A DNA stretch of 64,000 bases from Streptomyces spiralis (GTDB lineage Bacteria; Actinomycetota; Actinomycetes; Streptomycetales; Streptomycetaceae). The notes below the pieces were generated by a model. That model made no database searches. It worked only from the letters and a program-made list of their open reading frames with translations, and was not told the origin of the DNA. Location of the stretch: positions 88,129 to 152,128 of the forward strand of contig NZ_BNBC01000001.1 in NCBI RefSeq assembly GCF_014654675.1, read 5' to 3'. The first letter of the stretch is position 1, and the number at the start of each line of letters is the position of its first letter. Below are positions 8,444 through 21,612 of this stretch, piece after piece. The translations under genes and the position numbers were made by a program.

Positions 8444-10089
8444 CCGTGCGGCGTGATGTGCTCGTGGTGGGTGCCGGCCCGATCGGGCTCGTCGCCGCTC
8501 TCCTGCTCGCCGATGCGGGGGTGCGTACGACGCTCGTGGAGAAGGAGACCGAGCCGGGCGACCTGCCTCGCGCGATCAGCCTCCAGGACGAGTCGTTCCG
8601 CACCCTTGAGCAGCTCGGTGTGGCCGCCGCGCTCAAGGCCGAGTCCCTGCTCGACACCGGTAGCCGCTACTTCGGGCTCGGGGACCGCCTCCTGCTCGAA
8701 GCGAGGCCGGTCGCGTCGCGGTTGGGGCATCCCGCCAAGACCCAGTTCGACCAGCCGATCCTGGAGCGGCTGCTGTGGGAGCGAGCAGTCGCGCACGAGG
8801 GGCTCGAGTTCCTGCGCGACGCCGAGGCGACCGCGATCACGCAGGACGGCGACGGGATCAGCGTGACCGTGACGACCGGAGACAAGACGCGGACTCTGAC
8901 CGCCGACTGGCTGATCGGCGCCGACGGCGGACGCAGCTTCACCCGCCGGGCGGTCGGGATCGATCTCGCCGGTACCACCCAGCCGCAGCGGTGGATCGTC
9001 GTCGATCTGCACAACGAGCCGCACGCGCGGGACCCGTTCGCCGAGTTCCACGGCGACGGGGAGCGGCCGTACGTACTCGTGCCCGGCGTCAAGGGACGCC
9101 TGCGGATCGAGTTCATGCTCTTCGACGACGAGGATCCCGATGAGATGACGACGCCGGAGCGGATCCGCGAGCTGGTCGTGCCCCGCTTCCGGGCCGAGCT
9201 GGCGTCGGACGACGTGCGCCGCGCGGTCGTGTACATCGCGCACCAGCGTGTCGCGCGGACGTACCGTGCGGGGCGCGCGTTCCTCGTCGGTGACGCCGCA
9301 CACCTGATGCCGCCGTTCGCGGGCCAGGGCCTGAACGCCGGTATCCGCGACGCGACCAACCTCACCTGGAAGCTGATCGAGGCGGTCAACGGCGGCGCGA
9401 CCGAGCGGCTGCTGGACTCCTACGAGGTCGAGCGCCGCACCCACGGAGCCGCGATGGTGACGGTCTCGCGCCGTATCGGCGCAGTCGTCATGGCGACCCA
9501 CCCCCTCGTCACACGCGTACGGGACACCGTCGTCCGCACGGTCAGCCTGATCCCCCGCGTGCGCGAATTCCTCGCCAACATGCGCTTCATCGCACCACCC
9601 GACTACACCGCCGGAGTCGCCGCCCGGGCCCACGGCGTCACCCTCGGCACCGTGACCGTCGGCCGCGCCCTGAGCCAGCCCGTCGTCCGCGACGCCACCG
9701 GTGCTGAACGCGGACTCGACGCCCACCTCGGGCGCGGATGGACGCTGCTGCAGATCGGAGGTCCGCCCGGCGCGGCGGTCGACGCCTACTGGGACGCGAT
9801 CGGCGCGAACCGGCTGTGCCTCCGCGCACCGGACGGCGAGCCGACCGAGCCGACCGACGGCATGGTCACCGAAACCACCGCGGTGCTCACCTCCGGCGCC
9901 GGCACCCTTCCGGTCTTCGTCGCGGTACGTCCCGACCGCTACGTCGCGGCGGTGTTCGACTCCGCCGGCGAGCAACGCGTCGTCGAGCGCCTCCGCGCCT
10001 TCGTCGACGACCGCTCCCGACGGACCGATCCGTACTCCAAAGCCCTGCACCCGCACTCTCGCCCACCACTGAACAGGACCACCCGATGA
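8440..10089 (+). CDS. FAD-dependent aromatic monooxygenase
   Basis: A 549-residue class A flavin hydroxylase, a second one in this operon. FAD motif GAGPIG at about 11-16, GADGGRSFTRR near 165, and GDAAHLMPPFAGQGLNAG near 285. The C-terminus (GRGWTLLQIGG...DRYVAAVF) resembles the thioredoxin-like tail of MhpA/phenol hydroxylase enzymes. The GTG at the GTGA overlap with the previous stop is the preferred start; a GTG six bases further in is possible. It probably hydroxylates a phenolic intermediate different from that of mhpA, perhaps the phenol released after Baeyer-Villiger oxidation. Confidence 0.83.
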   Translation: MTVRRDVLVVGAGPIGLVAALLLADAGVRTTLVEKETEPGDLPRAISLQDESFRTLEQLGVAAALKAESLLDTGSRYFGLGDRLLLEARPVASRLGHPAKTQFDQPILERLLWERAVAHEGLEFLRDAEATAITQDGDGISVTVTTGDKTRTLTADWLIGADGGRSFTRRAVGIDLAGTTQPQRWIVVDLHNEPHARDPFAEFHGDGERPYVLVPGVKGRLRIEFMLFDDEDPDEMTTPERIRELVVPRFRAELASDDVRRAVVYIAHQRVARTYRAGRAFLVGDAAHLMPPFAGQGLNAGIRDATNLTWKLIEAVNGGATERLLDSYEVERRTHGAAMVTVSRRIGAVVMATHPLVTRVRDTVVRTVSLIPRVREFLANMRFIAPPDYTAGVAARAHGVTLGTVTVGRALSQPVVRDATGAERGLDAHLGRGWTLLQIGGPPGAAVDAYWDAIGANRLCLRAPDGEPTEPTDGMVTETTAVLTSGAGTLPVFVAVRPDRYVAAVFDSAGEQRVVERLRAFVDDRSRRTDPYSKALHPHSRPPLNRTTR

Positions 10090-10922
10090 GCAGGTTCGTC
10101 AGCTACTACCGCGCCGACCGGAGCATCGCCTGGGGGCGTCTCGACGCCGAGACCGTCTACGACGCGACCCCGACAGCACCTTCGCTCGCCGAGGCCATCG
10201 CGGCCGGCGCCCTCGACTCCCTGGCGCACTACACCGACCGCCCGGTGGCGCTCGGTGATGTGCGGCTCGCCCCGGTCATCCCGGAGCCTCGCAAGATCAT
10301 CTGCATCGGGGTCAACTACCGCACCCACCAGGACGAGATCGGCAAGGCGGCCCCTCAGGCCCCGGTCGTCTTCGCCCGCTACGCCGACAGCCAGATGGGC
10401 CACGGCGAGGACGCCCTCAAGCCCGCGCACTCCGCGCAGTTCGACTACGAGGGCGAGGTGGCTCTGGTCATCTCCAGGCCCGCGCATCGGGTCTCCAGGG
10501 CCGAGGCCTACGACCACGTCGCCGGCTACGCCGTGTACAACGACTTCTCGGTGCGCGACTGGCAGCGCGCCGCCAGCCAGTGGCTGCCCGGCAAGACCTG
10601 GCCGGGGACCGGTGGCTTCGGTCCTTGTCTGGTGACCGCCGACGAGGTCGGCGATGTCACCGAACTCGAGCTCACGACCCGGGTCAACGGTGAGGTACGC
10701 CAGCGCGGCAAGGTCGCCGACCTGATCAACGACATTCCGTCGATCATCGAGTACGTCACCGCGTTCACGCCGCTTTCCCCCGGCGACGTCATCGTCACCG
10801 GCACGCCGGGCGGTGTGGGGCTCTTCATGGAGCCGCCGGGATTCATCGTCGACGGGGACGTCGTCGAAGTCGAAGTCAGCAGACTCGGGACGCTTCGCAA
10901 CACGGTCCGCGACGTCTCCTGA
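10086..10922 (+). CDS. Fumarylacetoacetate hydrolase family protein
   Basis: A 278-residue FAH-family enzyme. The segment KIICIGVNYRTH (70-81) precedes the metal site, with acidic residues E122 and E124 in FDYEGEVALVI and D153 in VYNDFSVRD. The C-terminal TGTPGGVG loop is typical. Members include acylpyruvate hydrolases, hydratase/decarboxylases of the homoprotocatechuate pathway and oxaloacetate decarboxylases. Here it could process a ring-cleavage product not handled by MhpC/MhpD. The ATG overlaps the preceding stop by four bases. It is the last gene of the operon and is followed by a strong hairpin about 220 bases on. Confidence 0.85.
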   Translation: MSRFVSYYRADRSIAWGRLDAETVYDATPTAPSLAEAIAAGALDSLAHYTDRPVALGDVRLAPVIPEPRKIICIGVNYRTHQDEIGKAAPQAPVVFARYADSQMGHGEDALKPAHSAQFDYEGEVALVISRPAHRVSRAEAYDHVAGYAVYNDFSVRDWQRAASQWLPGKTWPGTGGFGPCLVTADEVGDVTELELTTRVNGEVRQRGKVADLINDIPSIIEYVTAFTPLSPGDVIVTGTPGGVGLFMEPPGFIVDGDVVEVEVSRLGTLRNTVRDVS

Positions 10923-11139
10923 CCGGCGCGGGGCGGAGCAGGCCCAGGGATCGGAGCGGCTGCCACTCCATGCCCGCAGGTGCGGCGCCGACGATCGGGC
11001 CACCGAGTACACGGGAGATGCTCCGCCTTGCGATGCTCCCCCCCTGCCTGAACGGCGCGGGAGGTACCCCCACACCGGACGCCGCAGGCTTTCCGGCAAA
11101 CCTTTCCGGCCACAGCACCAGGAGTCAGCACGGGAGCGC
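10923..11139. other. Spacer between the catabolic operon and its terminator
   Basis: No coding sequence with normal Streptomyces codon use is visible on either strand. The stretch contains a run of seven cytosines near 11040 and short GC-rich inverted segments. I see no insertion-sequence ends or tRNA. Confidence 0.5.
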
Positions 11140-11175
11140 AGAAGGGGCTGAGCTCGCCAGAGCTCAGCCCCTTCT
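11140..11175. terminator. Bidirectional terminator hairpin between the aromatic operon and ychF
   Basis: A perfect 16-bp stem (arms 11140-11155 and 11160-11175, loop GCCA) lies between two convergent transcription units. Neither side has a strong U-tract, which is usual in this genus. It could serve both the + strand operon and the minus-strand ychF. Confidence 0.85.
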
Positions 11176-11220
11176 GATCTGCACGCTTGACGAACCACTT
11201 AGCGCACGGCAACGAATCGG

Positions 11221-12309
<1,089 letters not shown>

Positions 12310-12462
12310 GTTGCGACTTCCCGTACGTGAGGAGACTGGCGGCCAGGCGGCCGATCCACCAGTCTACGGCGTGTCGCGGCCCGGCCCCCGCGGCGGTTCG
12401 AACGCTTGGCCAGGCCGCGCCGCGCGGCGTGTCAAACGGCCTATTCAGCACATAAACAGACC

Positions 12463-12477
12463 TAGGTTGGTCCAGTG
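12463..12477 (+). promoter_or_regulatory. Candidate leaderless promoter for the DUF6542 gene
   Basis: A TAGGTT -10-like hexamer (12463-12468) ends six bases before the GTG at 12475, and there is no Shine-Dalgarno. Transcription would then start at or next to the start codon. This is inference from spacing only; no clear -35 box is seen. Confidence 0.4.
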
Positions 12478-13074
12478 GAGCAACCCAGGACGCGACCTCA
12501 GCAGCACGGACCGCGAGGCGGCAGGCCCCTGACGCCGCCGCAGGCGGCACGGCAGGGCGCGCAGGGCCACCGGCCCGCGGCACGGCATCCCCCGGGGGCG
12601 CCGCGTCCGGCCGGCGGGCGGCGTCCGTCCGCCGCGGCTCCCGTCTCCGGCCCCGCCGCCGCCATACGACGACTGCGGCGGCTGCCGAACCCGCGGCTCA
12701 CGGGCCTGGGGGCGGGTCTGTTCTGCGGGGCGCTGATGTTTCTGCTGGGCTGTCTCGACCAGCTGCTGTTCGGCGGGTCCCCGACCGGGTACGGCGTGCT
12801 GTTCCTGCCGGTGTGTGTGCTGACCGCCGCGTGGGTGCGCCGGGGCGACCTGCTGACCTCGCCGGTCGTGGTGCCCATCGGGTACGCCGTGGGCCTGCTG
12901 CCCCTGGCCGATGGCGACGGCTTCCTCGGCACACTGATGGGCCTGGTCACCGCGCTCGCCACGCAGGCGCTGTGGTTGTACGGGGGGACGCTGATCGCGG
13001 GGGTCACGGCTCTGCTGCGGCGCGCCGCACCCGCGCCCGCCCGCGCGCGGGCCGGACGCCGCCCGCCGCGGTGA
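12475..13074 (+). CDS. DUF6542 membrane protein
   Basis: A 199-residue protein. A long basic, proline-rich N-terminus (about 1-75) is followed by four hydrophobic segments (roughly 78-98, 104-120, 126-145 and 155-178) and a short Arg/Ala-rich tail. This layout is that of the actinobacterial DUF6542 family, of unknown function. The GTG start has no Shine-Dalgarno and may be leaderless. It is divergent from ychF and convergent with ppgK. Confidence 0.72.
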   Translation: MEQPRTRPQQHGPRGGRPLTPPQAARQGAQGHRPAARHPPGAPRPAGGRRPSAAAPVSGPAAAIRRLRRLPNPRLTGLGAGLFCGALMFLLGCLDQLLFGGSPTGYGVLFLPVCVLTAAWVRRGDLLTSPVVVPIGYAVGLLPLADGDGFLGTLMGLVTALATQALWLYGGTLIAGVTALLRRAAPAPARARAGRRPPR

Positions 13075-13115
13075 GGGACGGGAGCACCTGGGCACTCCCT
13101 CCTCCCCCTCCTGTC

Positions 13116-13135
13116 CCGGGCGCCCCGCCGCCCGG
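13116..13135. terminator. Short hairpin before the ppgK 3' end
   Basis: A 7-bp GC stem (13116-13122 with 13129-13135, loop CCCCGC) lies between two convergent genes, directly beside the ppgK stop codon. It is a plausible but weak terminator. Confidence 0.4.
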
Positions 13136-13879
<744 letters not shown>

Positions 13880-13882
<3 letters not shown>

Positions 13883-13894
13883 GGCTCCACGTTA
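13880..13894 (-). promoter_or_regulatory. Candidate -10 box directly before ppgK
   Basis: Reading leftward, TAACGT (13894-13889) is followed by six bases and the ATG of ppgK (13882-13880). This geometry matches several other genes in the window. The six bases also contain GGAG, so a conventional start cannot be excluded. Confidence 0.35.
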
Positions 13895-13929
13895 CGGCGT
13901 GCGACTGACAGTCACGCCGTCATCGGCGA

Positions 13930-14937
13930 TCACGACTGGGGCGTACCCGACCCGCCGCGCTCGGCCACCATCGCGGCGGCCTCCTCGCGCAGGTCCCGGC
14001 GGAGCTCCTTGGGCAGGGAGAAGGTGATGGACTCCTCCGCCGCCTTGACGATCTCCACGTCCTCGAAGCCGCGCCGGGCCAGCCACTCGAGCACCTGCTC
14101 GACCAGGACCTCGGGCACCGACGCGCCCGACGTCACGCCGATCGTCGTCACGCCCTCCAGCCAGGCCTCGTCGATCTCGTCGGCGAAGTCCACGAGGTAG
14201 GCCTGGGCCGCGCCCGCGAGCTTGGCGACCTCCACCAGACGCTTGGAGTTGGAGGAGTTGCGGGAGCCGACCACGATGACGAGATCCGCCTCGGCGCCCA
14301 TCTGCTTGACGGCGAGCTGGCGGTTCTGCGTGGCGTAGCAGATGTCGTCGCTCGGCGGGGAGATCAGCTGCGGGAACTTCTCCTGCAGGGCGTCGACCGT
14401 CTCCATGGTCTCGTCCACCGACAGCGTGGTCTGGGAGAGCCAGACGACCTTCGACGGGTCGCGCACCTCGACCTTCGCGACGTCCTCGGGGCCGTCGACG
14501 AGCTGGATGTGGTCGGGGGCCTCGCCGGAGGTGCCGATGACCTCCTCGTGGCCCTCGTGCCCGATCAGGAGGATGTCGTAGTCCTCCTTGGCGAAGCGGA
14601 CGGCCTCCTTGTGGACCTTGGTGACCAGCGGGCAGGTGGCGTCGATGGTGGCGAGGCGGCCGCGCTCGGCCTCCTCGTGGACGACGGGGGCCACGCCGTG
14701 CGCGGAGAACATCACGATGTTGCCCGGCGGCACCTCCTCCGTCCGCTCGACGAAGACGGCGCCCTTCTTCTCCAGGGTCTGCACGACGTACTTGTTGTGG
14801 ACGATCTCGTGCCGGACGTACACCGGAGCCCCGTACTGCTCCAGGGCCTTCTCGACGGCGATCACGGCGCGGTCCACACCCGCGCAGTAGCCCCGGGGGG
14901 CGGCGAGCAGGACACGGCGGCCAGACGTAGCAGTCAT
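13930..14937 (-). CDS. ispH: 4-hydroxy-3-methylbut-2-enyl diphosphate reductase (IspH/LytB)
   Basis: A 335-residue last enzyme of the MEP isoprenoid pathway. It reduces HMBPP to IPP and DMAPP with an iron-sulfur cluster. The three cluster cysteines are visible: C18 in RGYCAG, C102 in ATCPLV and C200 in DDICYA. SAHGV and GHEGHEEV are also present. An in-frame ATG nine bases upstream would add three residues (MGA). I prefer 14937 because a TACGAT -10-like box overlaps that upstream ATG, which implies leaderless transcription from 14937. The gene is divergent from xseA. It supplies precursors for uppS at 41887-42660. Confidence 0.95.
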   Translation of the reverse strand: MTATSGRRVLLAAPRGYCAGVDRAVIAVEKALEQYGAPVYVRHEIVHNKYVVQTLEKKGAVFVERTEEVPPGNIVMFSAHGVAPVVHEEAERGRLATIDATCPLVTKVHKEAVRFAKEDYDILLIGHEGHEEVIGTSGEAPDHIQLVDGPEDVAKVEVRDPSKVVWLSQTTLSVDETMETVDALQEKFPQLISPPSDDICYATQNRQLAVKQMGAEADLVIVVGSRNSSNSKRLVEVAKLAGAAQAYLVDFADEIDEAWLEGVTTIGVTSGASVPEVLVEQVLEWLARRGFEDVEIVKAAEESITFSLPKELRRDLREEAAAMVAERGGSGTPQS

Positions 14938-15081
14938 GGCACCCATCGTAAGGCCGCGCCCGACGGCCGGAAGATCGCCGGGGGTGGCGCCGGGAGCACC
15001 GGCCCGGCGCGACGGCGCGACCGCCCCCGCGCGGTGCCGCCACCGCCCCCGCTGTCGGTGGCGGCGGCTACCCTCGCGGAC
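14938..15081. promoter_or_regulatory. Divergent, apparently leaderless ispH and xseA promoters
   Basis: Leftward, TACGAT (14950-14945) ends seven bases before the ispH ATG. Rightward, TACCCT (15069-15074) ends seven bases before the xseA ATG. Neither gene has a Shine-Dalgarno. Both -10 hexamers fit TANNNT. Convincing -35 boxes are not visible, so the assignment is an inference from symmetrical spacing. Confidence 0.45.
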
Positions 15082-16290
15082 ATGGCTGTCACCACGTCCC
15101 CCGAATCCCCGCTGCCGGTCGGTGAGGTCTCGCGGCTCATCGGCGGCTGGATCGACCGGCTCGGCGCGGTGTGGGTCGAGGGCCAGATCACCCAGCTGTC
15201 GCGGCGGCCGGGCGCGGGCGTGGTGTTCCTGACGCTGCGCGACCCGTCGTACAACATCTCGGTCGGCGTGACCTGCTACCGCGAGGTGTTCGACGCGGTC
15301 GCCGACGTCGTCGGCGAGGGCGCCCGCGTCGTCGTGCACGCCAAGCCGGAGTGGTACGCCCCGCGCGGGCAGCTGTCCCTGCGGGCCGCCGAGATACGGC
15401 CGGTGGGCGTCGGCGAGCTGCTGGCCCGCCTGGAGCAGCTGAAGAAGTCGCTGACCGCCGAGGGACTGTTCGCGCCCGAGCGGAAGAAGGCGCTGCCCTT
15501 CCTCCCTCAGCTGATCGGCCTGGTCTGCGGCCGCGCCTCCGCCGCCGAGCGGGACGTGCTGGAGAACGCCCGGCACCGCTGGCCCGCCGTCCGCTTCGAG
15601 GTTCGCAACGTCGCGGTGCAGGGCGTGCACGCCGTCCCGCAGGTCGTACAGGCCGTCAAGGAGCTCGACGCGCTCGGCGAGGTGGATGTGATCATCGTCG
15701 CGCGCGGCGGCGGCAGCGTGGAGGACCTGCTGCCGTTCTCCGACGAGCAGCTGGTCCGCGCGGTGGCGTCCTGCCGTACGCCGGTCGTCTCCGCGATCGG
15801 GCACGAGCCGGACACCCCGCTGCTCGACTACGTCGCCGACCTGCGCGCCTCCACACCCACCGACGCCGCCAAGAAGGTCGTGCCGGACGTCGGCGAGGAG
15901 CTCGAGCGGGTACGGCAGCTGCGCGACCGCGCCCGGCGGTGCGTGAGTGCCCTGGTCGAGCGCGAGGAGCGGGGCCTCGCCCACGCGCTGGCGCGGCCCT
16001 GCATGGAGGATCCGCACCGCATGATCGACGAGCGGGCGGACCATGTCGCCTCGCTGCTGGACCGTGGCCGGCGCACGCTGCGGCACCTGCTGGACCGCGC
16101 CGACTCGGAGCTGACGCACACGCACGCGCGCGTGGTGGCCCTCTCCCCCGCCGCGACGCTGCGCCGCGGGTACGCCGTGCTGCAGAAGGCCGACGGGCAC
16201 GTGGTCCGCGACCCGGCCGAGGTGGCGGCGGACGAGGCGCTGCGCGCCCGGGTCGCCGGGGGCGATTTCACAGTTCGGGTCGACACATAG
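15082..16290 (+). CDS. xseA: Exodeoxyribonuclease VII large subunit
   Basis: A 402-residue protein with an N-terminal OB-fold DNA-binding domain (about 10-105, [15 protein letters not shown]...VFLTLRD). Then comes the catalytic domain with [34 protein letters not shown] and [27 protein letters not shown]. The C-terminal part is coiled-coil and ends in LRRGYAVL and a small beta segment. With XseB it forms exonuclease VII, which degrades single-stranded DNA from both ends. The small-subunit gene follows nine bases after its stop. Confidence 0.96.
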   Translation: MAVTTSPESPLPVGEVSRLIGGWIDRLGAVWVEGQITQLSRRPGAGVVFLTLRDPSYNISVGVTCYREVFDAVADVVGEGARVVVHAKPEWYAPRGQLSLRAAEIRPVGVGELLARLEQLKKSLTAEGLFAPERKKALPFLPQLIGLVCGRASAAERDVLENARHRWPAVRFEVRNVAVQGVHAVPQVVQAVKELDALGEVDVIIVARGGGSVEDLLPFSDEQLVRAVASCRTPVVSAIGHEPDTPLLDYVADLRASTPTDAAKKVVPDVGEELERVRQLRDRARRCVSALVEREERGLAHALARPCMEDPHRMIDERADHVASLLDRGRRTLRHLLDRADSELTHTHARVVALSPAATLRRGYAVLQKADGHVVRDPAEVAADEALRARVAGGDFTVRVDT

Positions 16291-16299
16291 GGTGGGCGG

Positions 16300-16557
16300 A
16301 TGACAAGCAACACCGCAGCAGGCAGCACCGCGGCGGCGGACGAGACGCTCGGCTACGAGCAGGCGCGGGACGAGCTGATCGAGGTCGTCCGGCGTCTGGA
16401 GGCGGGCGGTACGAGCCTGGAGGAGTCCCTCGCCCTGTGGGAGCGGGGCGAGGAGCTGGCCAAGGTCTGCCGGCGCTGGCTGGAGGGCGCCCGCGCGCGC
16501 CTGGACGCGGCACTGGCCGAGGAGGAGGCCGAGGGGGAGGCGGAATCCTCCGGGTGA
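16300..16557 (+). CDS. xseB: Exodeoxyribonuclease VII small subunit
   Basis: An 85-residue, strongly acidic helical protein with the XseB pattern: [19 protein letters not shown], then [14 protein letters not shown], then a glutamate-rich tail. It binds the XseA coiled-coil to form the active nuclease. The ATG lies nine bases after xseA with GGTGGG as a weak ribosome site, so the two are co-expressed. Confidence 0.94.
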   Translation: MTSNTAAGSTAAADETLGYEQARDELIEVVRRLEAGGTSLEESLALWERGEELAKVCRRWLEGARARLDAALAEEEAEGEAESSG

Positions 16558-16594
16558 TCCTCCGGGTGCGGTCCCCGGAGCCGGACGCGGAAGG

Positions 16595-17125
16595 TCAGGA
16601 CTTCTTCAGTTCCAGCGCCTGCGCCATCTTCGTCAGCTGGCCGAAGGAGGCCGTGCCCGCCACCACCGTGGTGGAGCCCTTGGCGTCCTCCAGCACGAGG
16701 GCGTCGTAGCGGCCGCCGGTGTACCGGGTCCAGGTGCGGCCGTCGATCTCCTGGGTGACCTTGGTGGCGTGGCCGCCCTGGCTGGCGTCGTCGATGAAGT
16801 CCTTGCGCTTCTGAGTGGACTGCTCGATCGCCACGTATTGGCCCTCGGGATCCTGGAAACCCAGATGCCAGCGGTTGTCCTGGTCGGCCCGGTAGCGGAC
16901 GGAAGTGGGCTTCCAGGCCTCGGGCAGGCCCTCGGGCGCGGCCACCGCGTACGGGGCGGCGCGGCGCGCGGTGAGCAGCTCGACGCGGTAGTCGACCCGC
17001 TTGATGTCGGGAGCGTGATCGTCGTGCGGGATGAAGAGATAGACGCTCGCGGCCGCGATCACGATCACCCCGAGGGAGAGGATCATGCTCCGGACCGACT
17101 TCTGCTTGCCGTTCGAACCTGCCAC
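16595..17125 (-). CDS. DUF4245 membrane-anchored protein
   Basis: A 176-residue protein with a short basic N-terminus, one membrane segment (about 13-30, [19 protein letters not shown]) and a likely extracytoplasmic domain. That domain has [16 protein letters not shown] and a C-terminal [16 protein letters not shown] stretch. This matches the DUF4245 family of Actinobacteria, of unknown function. The start is GTG. It converges on xseB and is divergent from glpX, a neighbourhood usual in Streptomyces. Confidence 0.85.
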   Translation of the reverse strand: MAGSNGKQKSVRSMILSLGVIVIAAASVYLFIPHDDHAPDIKRVDYRVELLTARRAAPYAVAAPEGLPEAWKPTSVRYRADQDNRWHLGFQDPEGQYVAIEQSTQKRKDFIDDASQGGHATKVTQEIDGRTWTRYTGGRYDALVLEDAKGSTTVVAGTASFGQLTKMAQALELKKS

Positions 17126-17252
17126 GCCCTCTATCGTCGCAGGTGCCCGGACCGCTCATCCGTGGGGTCCCCTGCTCATTTTGTCGACTCGGCGATAGAG
17201 TCATGGCCAACACCCTCATCCGGCCGTCGTCGTATCAGAAAGGTGCGCTCCG

Positions 17253-18287
17253 ATGACCGAGCATCATCACTTGCCGTCAGAGCTGGAAGTCCCCGAAGAG
17301 GCTCCCGACCGCAACATCGCCCTGGAACTGGTCCGGGTCACCGAGGCCGCGGCGATGGCCGCGGGCCGGTGGGTCGGGCGCGGTGACAAGAACGGCGCCG
17401 ACGGCGCCGCGGTCCGCGCCATGCGGACCCTCGTCTCCACCGTGTCGATGAACGGCGTCGTCGTCATCGGCGAGGGGGAGAAGGACGAGGCCCCGATGCT
17501 CTTCAACGGAGAGCGCGTGGGCGACGGCACCGGCCCGGAGGTCGACATCGCGGTCGACCCGATCGACGGCACCACGCTGACCGCCAAGGGCATGCCGAAC
17601 GCGATCGCGGTTCTGGCCGCCACCGAACGCGGCGCGATGTTCGACCCGTCCGCCGTGTTCTACATGGACAAACTGGTGACCGGCCCGGACGCGGCCGACT
17701 TCGTGGACATCGACGCGCCGGTGTCGGTGAACATCAAGCGCGTGGCCAAGGCCAAGCGGGGCACCCCCGAGGACGTCACCGTCGTCATCCTGGACCGGCC
17801 GCGGCACCAGGGCCTCATCCAGGAGGTCCGGGAGGCGGGCGCGCGCATCAAGCTGATCTCCGACGGCGACGTGGCCGGCTCGATCTACGCGCTGCGCGAG
17901 GGCACCGGCGTCGACCTGCTGCTCGGCATCGGCGGCACGCCCGAGGGCATCATCTCGGCCTGCGCCGTGAAGTGCCTGGGCGGCACGATCCAGGGCAAGC
18001 TGTGGCCGAAGGACGACGAGGAGCGCCAGCGGGCGATCGACGCCGGGCACGACCTCGACCGCGTGCTGACCACGGACGACCTGGTCTCGGGCGAGAACGT
18101 CTTCTTCGTCGCCACCGGCATCACCGACGGCGAGCTGCTGCGCGGGGTGCGCTACCGCTCGGAGACGGCGACGACCGACTCGATCGTCATGCGGTCCAAG
18201 TCGGGCACGGTGCGGCGGATCGAGTCCGAGCACCGGCTGAGCAAGCTGCGGGCGTACAGCGCGATCGACTTCGACCGCGCGAGGTAG
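17253..18287 (+). CDS. glpX: Class II fructose-1,6-bisphosphatase (GlpX)
   Basis: A 344-residue GlpX-type phosphatase of gluconeogenesis, converting fructose-1,6-bisphosphate to fructose-6-phosphate. Key pieces are [15 protein letters not shown] (metal-binding), the signature VDPIDGTTL near 98-106, [10 protein letters not shown] and [12 protein letters not shown]. Residue count and motifs are complete. The ATG has AAGGTG nine bases upstream. A long hairpin follows the stop. Confidence 0.96.
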   Translation: MTEHHHLPSELEVPEEAPDRNIALELVRVTEAAAMAAGRWVGRGDKNGADGAAVRAMRTLVSTVSMNGVVVIGEGEKDEAPMLFNGERVGDGTGPEVDIAVDPIDGTTLTAKGMPNAIAVLAATERGAMFDPSAVFYMDKLVTGPDAADFVDIDAPVSVNIKRVAKAKRGTPEDVTVVILDRPRHQGLIQEVREAGARIKLISDGDVAGSIYALREGTGVDLLLGIGGTPEGIISACAVKCLGGTIQGKLWPKDDEERQRAIDAGHDLDRVLTTDDLVSGENVFFVATGITDGELLRGVRYRSETATTDSIVMRSKSGTVRRIESEHRLSKLRAYSAIDFDRAR

Positions 18288-18316
18288 CCGACGCCCGGCC
18301 CGCGGGCCCGGCACAG

Positions 18317-18360
18317 CACGTATGGGGCGCTCCCGGTGCGGAGGGAGCGCCCCATACGTG
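18317..18360. terminator. Bidirectional terminator between glpX and the wbl gene
   Basis: A perfect 18-bp stem (18317-18334 with 18343-18360) and an 8-base loop lie between two convergent genes, 30 bases after the glpX stop and 51 bases after the wbl stop on the other strand. Confidence 0.88.
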
Positions 18361-18410
18361 TGCCGAGTAACGCGTGGCGACGGGCCGAGGAAGGCCTGCC
18401 GGGGACCCGG

Positions 18411-18788
18411 CTAGCCGGCCGCCGCTATGCGGTCCGTCGTGCGGGCCGCCTTCTTGAGCTCCAGTTCGCGCCGGCGGCGCCGGGCGAGGACGACGCGGCG
18501 CTCGGCGGCGGTGAGGCCGCCCCAGACGCCGTACGGCTCCGGTTGCAGCAGCGCGTGCTCGCGGCACTCGACCATCACAGGGCAGCGCGCGCAGACCCGC
18601 TTGGCCGCCTCCTCGCGCGACAGCCGCGCGGCGGTGGGCTCCTTCGAGGGTGCGAAGAACAGGCCGGCCTCGTCGCGCCGGCACACCGCCTCGGTGTGCC
18701 AGGGTGCGTCTTGGTCCCTGTCCCGCACTGGCACCCGCGGGGCCGGAACGGCAGCTACCTGCAGGGACGAATGCGGCGGTTGCAGCAC
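18411..18788 (-). CDS. wblI: WhiB-family iron-sulfur transcription factor
   Basis: A 125-residue WhiB-like protein. The four cluster cysteines are C36, C66, C69 and C75 (C-x29-C-x2-C-x5-C). They are followed by the GVWGG turn (87-91) and a basic C-terminal helix (RRVVLARRRRRELELKK) that contacts DNA. Such proteins bind a [4Fe-4S] cluster and usually act with the principal sigma factor. The start is GTG with AGGAGA seven bases upstream. The name wblI is from my memory of the gene beside glpX in S. coelicolor and is unverified here. Confidence 0.88.
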   Translation of the reverse strand: MLQPPHSSLQVAAVPAPRVPVRDRDQDAPWHTEAVCRRDEAGLFFAPSKEPTAARLSREEAAKRVCARCPVMVECREHALLQPEPYGVWGGLTAAERRVVLARRRRRELELKKAARTTDRIAAAG

Positions 18789-18919
18789 GGTCTTCTCCTG
18801 ACGACGGCTTCGCGAGCGAGAGACGATGCAGCAAGGCCTACCCGCTGTGCGTGCGCCTATGCACTGAGTTCCCGACCGTGCGGTTGGTCAGAGGCGTTCC
18901 GTGGCTGGTTCGCGATCGC

Positions 18920-19600
18920 TCACAGATGTTTGCGCAAACCCCTGTCGACCTTGCGCTGCACACGGTCGAGGATGTCGGCGACGAGCTTGCCGCGCTTGGG
19001 CCGTGCCTCGACGTTGCCCAGGATCGCCCAGCCGTCGACGTAGACGACGGGCGCGTCGGACTCGGACGAGTCCAGCGGCGCCACCTCGAAGTTGCCGAGG
19101 ACGCCGCCGCCGGTGCCGCGCAGCGACACGTTCTCCGGGACGCGGATCTGGACGTCGCCGAAGACGGAGACGGCCTTGATCACGACCTGCTGGTACTCGA
19201 AGATCGCCTCGCTGAGGTCGATCTCGACACTGCCGAAGACCGCGTACGCGTGCAGCCGCCGCCCGGCGCGCCAGCGGCCCTTGCGCATGGCCGAGCTGAA
19301 CACCGCCACCACGTTCTCGTCGGCCTCCGGGGGTATCGCGCCGGCGGCCGGACGATTGGGCGCGGAGGTGTAGGCCGGTGCCGTACGGCCCTGGTGGGCG
19401 GCGGGCAGGTCCTGGATGAAGACCTCCAGCTCGCCGACCGTCTTGGCGTTCAGCACCCCCTCGACGCGCTCGGCGTGCTCTTCGGCGCTCAGACGGCCCT
19501 CGGCAAGGGCGTCGCGCAGGATGTCGGCGATGCGGTCACGGTCGGCGTCCGAGGCGCGCAGCTCCGTGGCGGGGGCGGCGGTCTGCTTCTGAAGGTCCAC
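18920..19600 (-). CDS. DUF1707 protein with LiaF-like C-terminal domain
   Basis: A 226-residue soluble protein. The N-terminal DUF1707 domain (about 10-62) carries the LRASDADRDRIADILRDALAEGRLSAEEHAER pattern in separate blocks. The C-terminal half (about 95-200) has repeated strand motifs HAYAVFGSVEIDL, KAVSVFGDVQIRVP and WAILGNVEAR, as in the cell-wall-active antibiotic response (LiaF) domain. It probably senses or buffers envelope stress, but no function is proven. I chose GTG 19600 because a TACGCT -10-like box (19612-19607) ends six bases upstream. Confidence 0.82.
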   Translation of the reverse strand: MDLQKQTAAPATELRASDADRDRIADILRDALAEGRLSAEEHAERVEGVLNAKTVGELEVFIQDLPAAHQGRTAPAYTSAPNRPAAGAIPPEADENVVAVFSSAMRKGRWRAGRRLHAYAVFGSVEIDLSEAIFEYQQVVIKAVSVFGDVQIRVPENVSLRGTGGGVLGNFEVAPLDSSESDAPVVYVDGWAILGNVEARPKRGKLVADILDRVQRKVDRGLRKHL

Positions 19601-19815
19601 GGCAGCAGCGTACCCAAACACGATAGATCGCGACACCTCTGCGCACGAGAAGCGGCCGCGAAGCGGCCGGGGAAACGGGGCCGGACCGGGCCGGCGAGGA
19701 GCGGACGGTGAACTGAGCCGGACCTCACAGCCTCACGGTCAGCGGCAGGTTCTACGCTGGTCGGTGCCCGCCAGCGTCGGCGGGCAGCCGTCCGTAGAGT
19801 GAGGAATGGGCTGCG
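19601..19815. promoter_or_regulatory. Divergent promoter region of the DUF1707 gene and class I fumarase
   Basis: Leftward, TACGCT (19612-19607) sits six bases from the GTG of the DUF1707 gene. Rightward, the fumarase ATG is preceded by GTGAGGA as a ribosome site. A TAGAGT-like hexamer (19795-19800) could be its -10. No operator-like inverted repeat is evident. Confidence 0.4.
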
Positions 19816-21486
<1,671 letters not shown>

Positions 21487-21612
21487 CGCCGCGGCCTTCG
21501 ATCGGCTCCCCCCGGCAGAACCCCGGACCAATCCGCGTCTTGGCGACGTCAACGGGGCTGCAGTGGCTCTACGCTGTTGCCCTGCAACTCTCCGGGGGGG
21601 GGAGCTCGCGTC

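Noticed and set aside
8122..10056. A 644-codon minus-strand frame opposite the second hydroxylase
   Set aside because: Shadow of a real gene with complete FAD motifs. Composition is dominated by codon-position effects.
10923..11139. Possible insertion-sequence remnant after the aromatic operon
   Set aside because: No terminal inverted repeats, target duplication or transposase fragment can be seen.
13930..16200. A 756-residue version of IspH reading through the xseA region
   Set aside because: The N-terminal 420 residues are antisense to xseA. The conserved IspH protein starts at 14937 with a promoter-like box just upstream.
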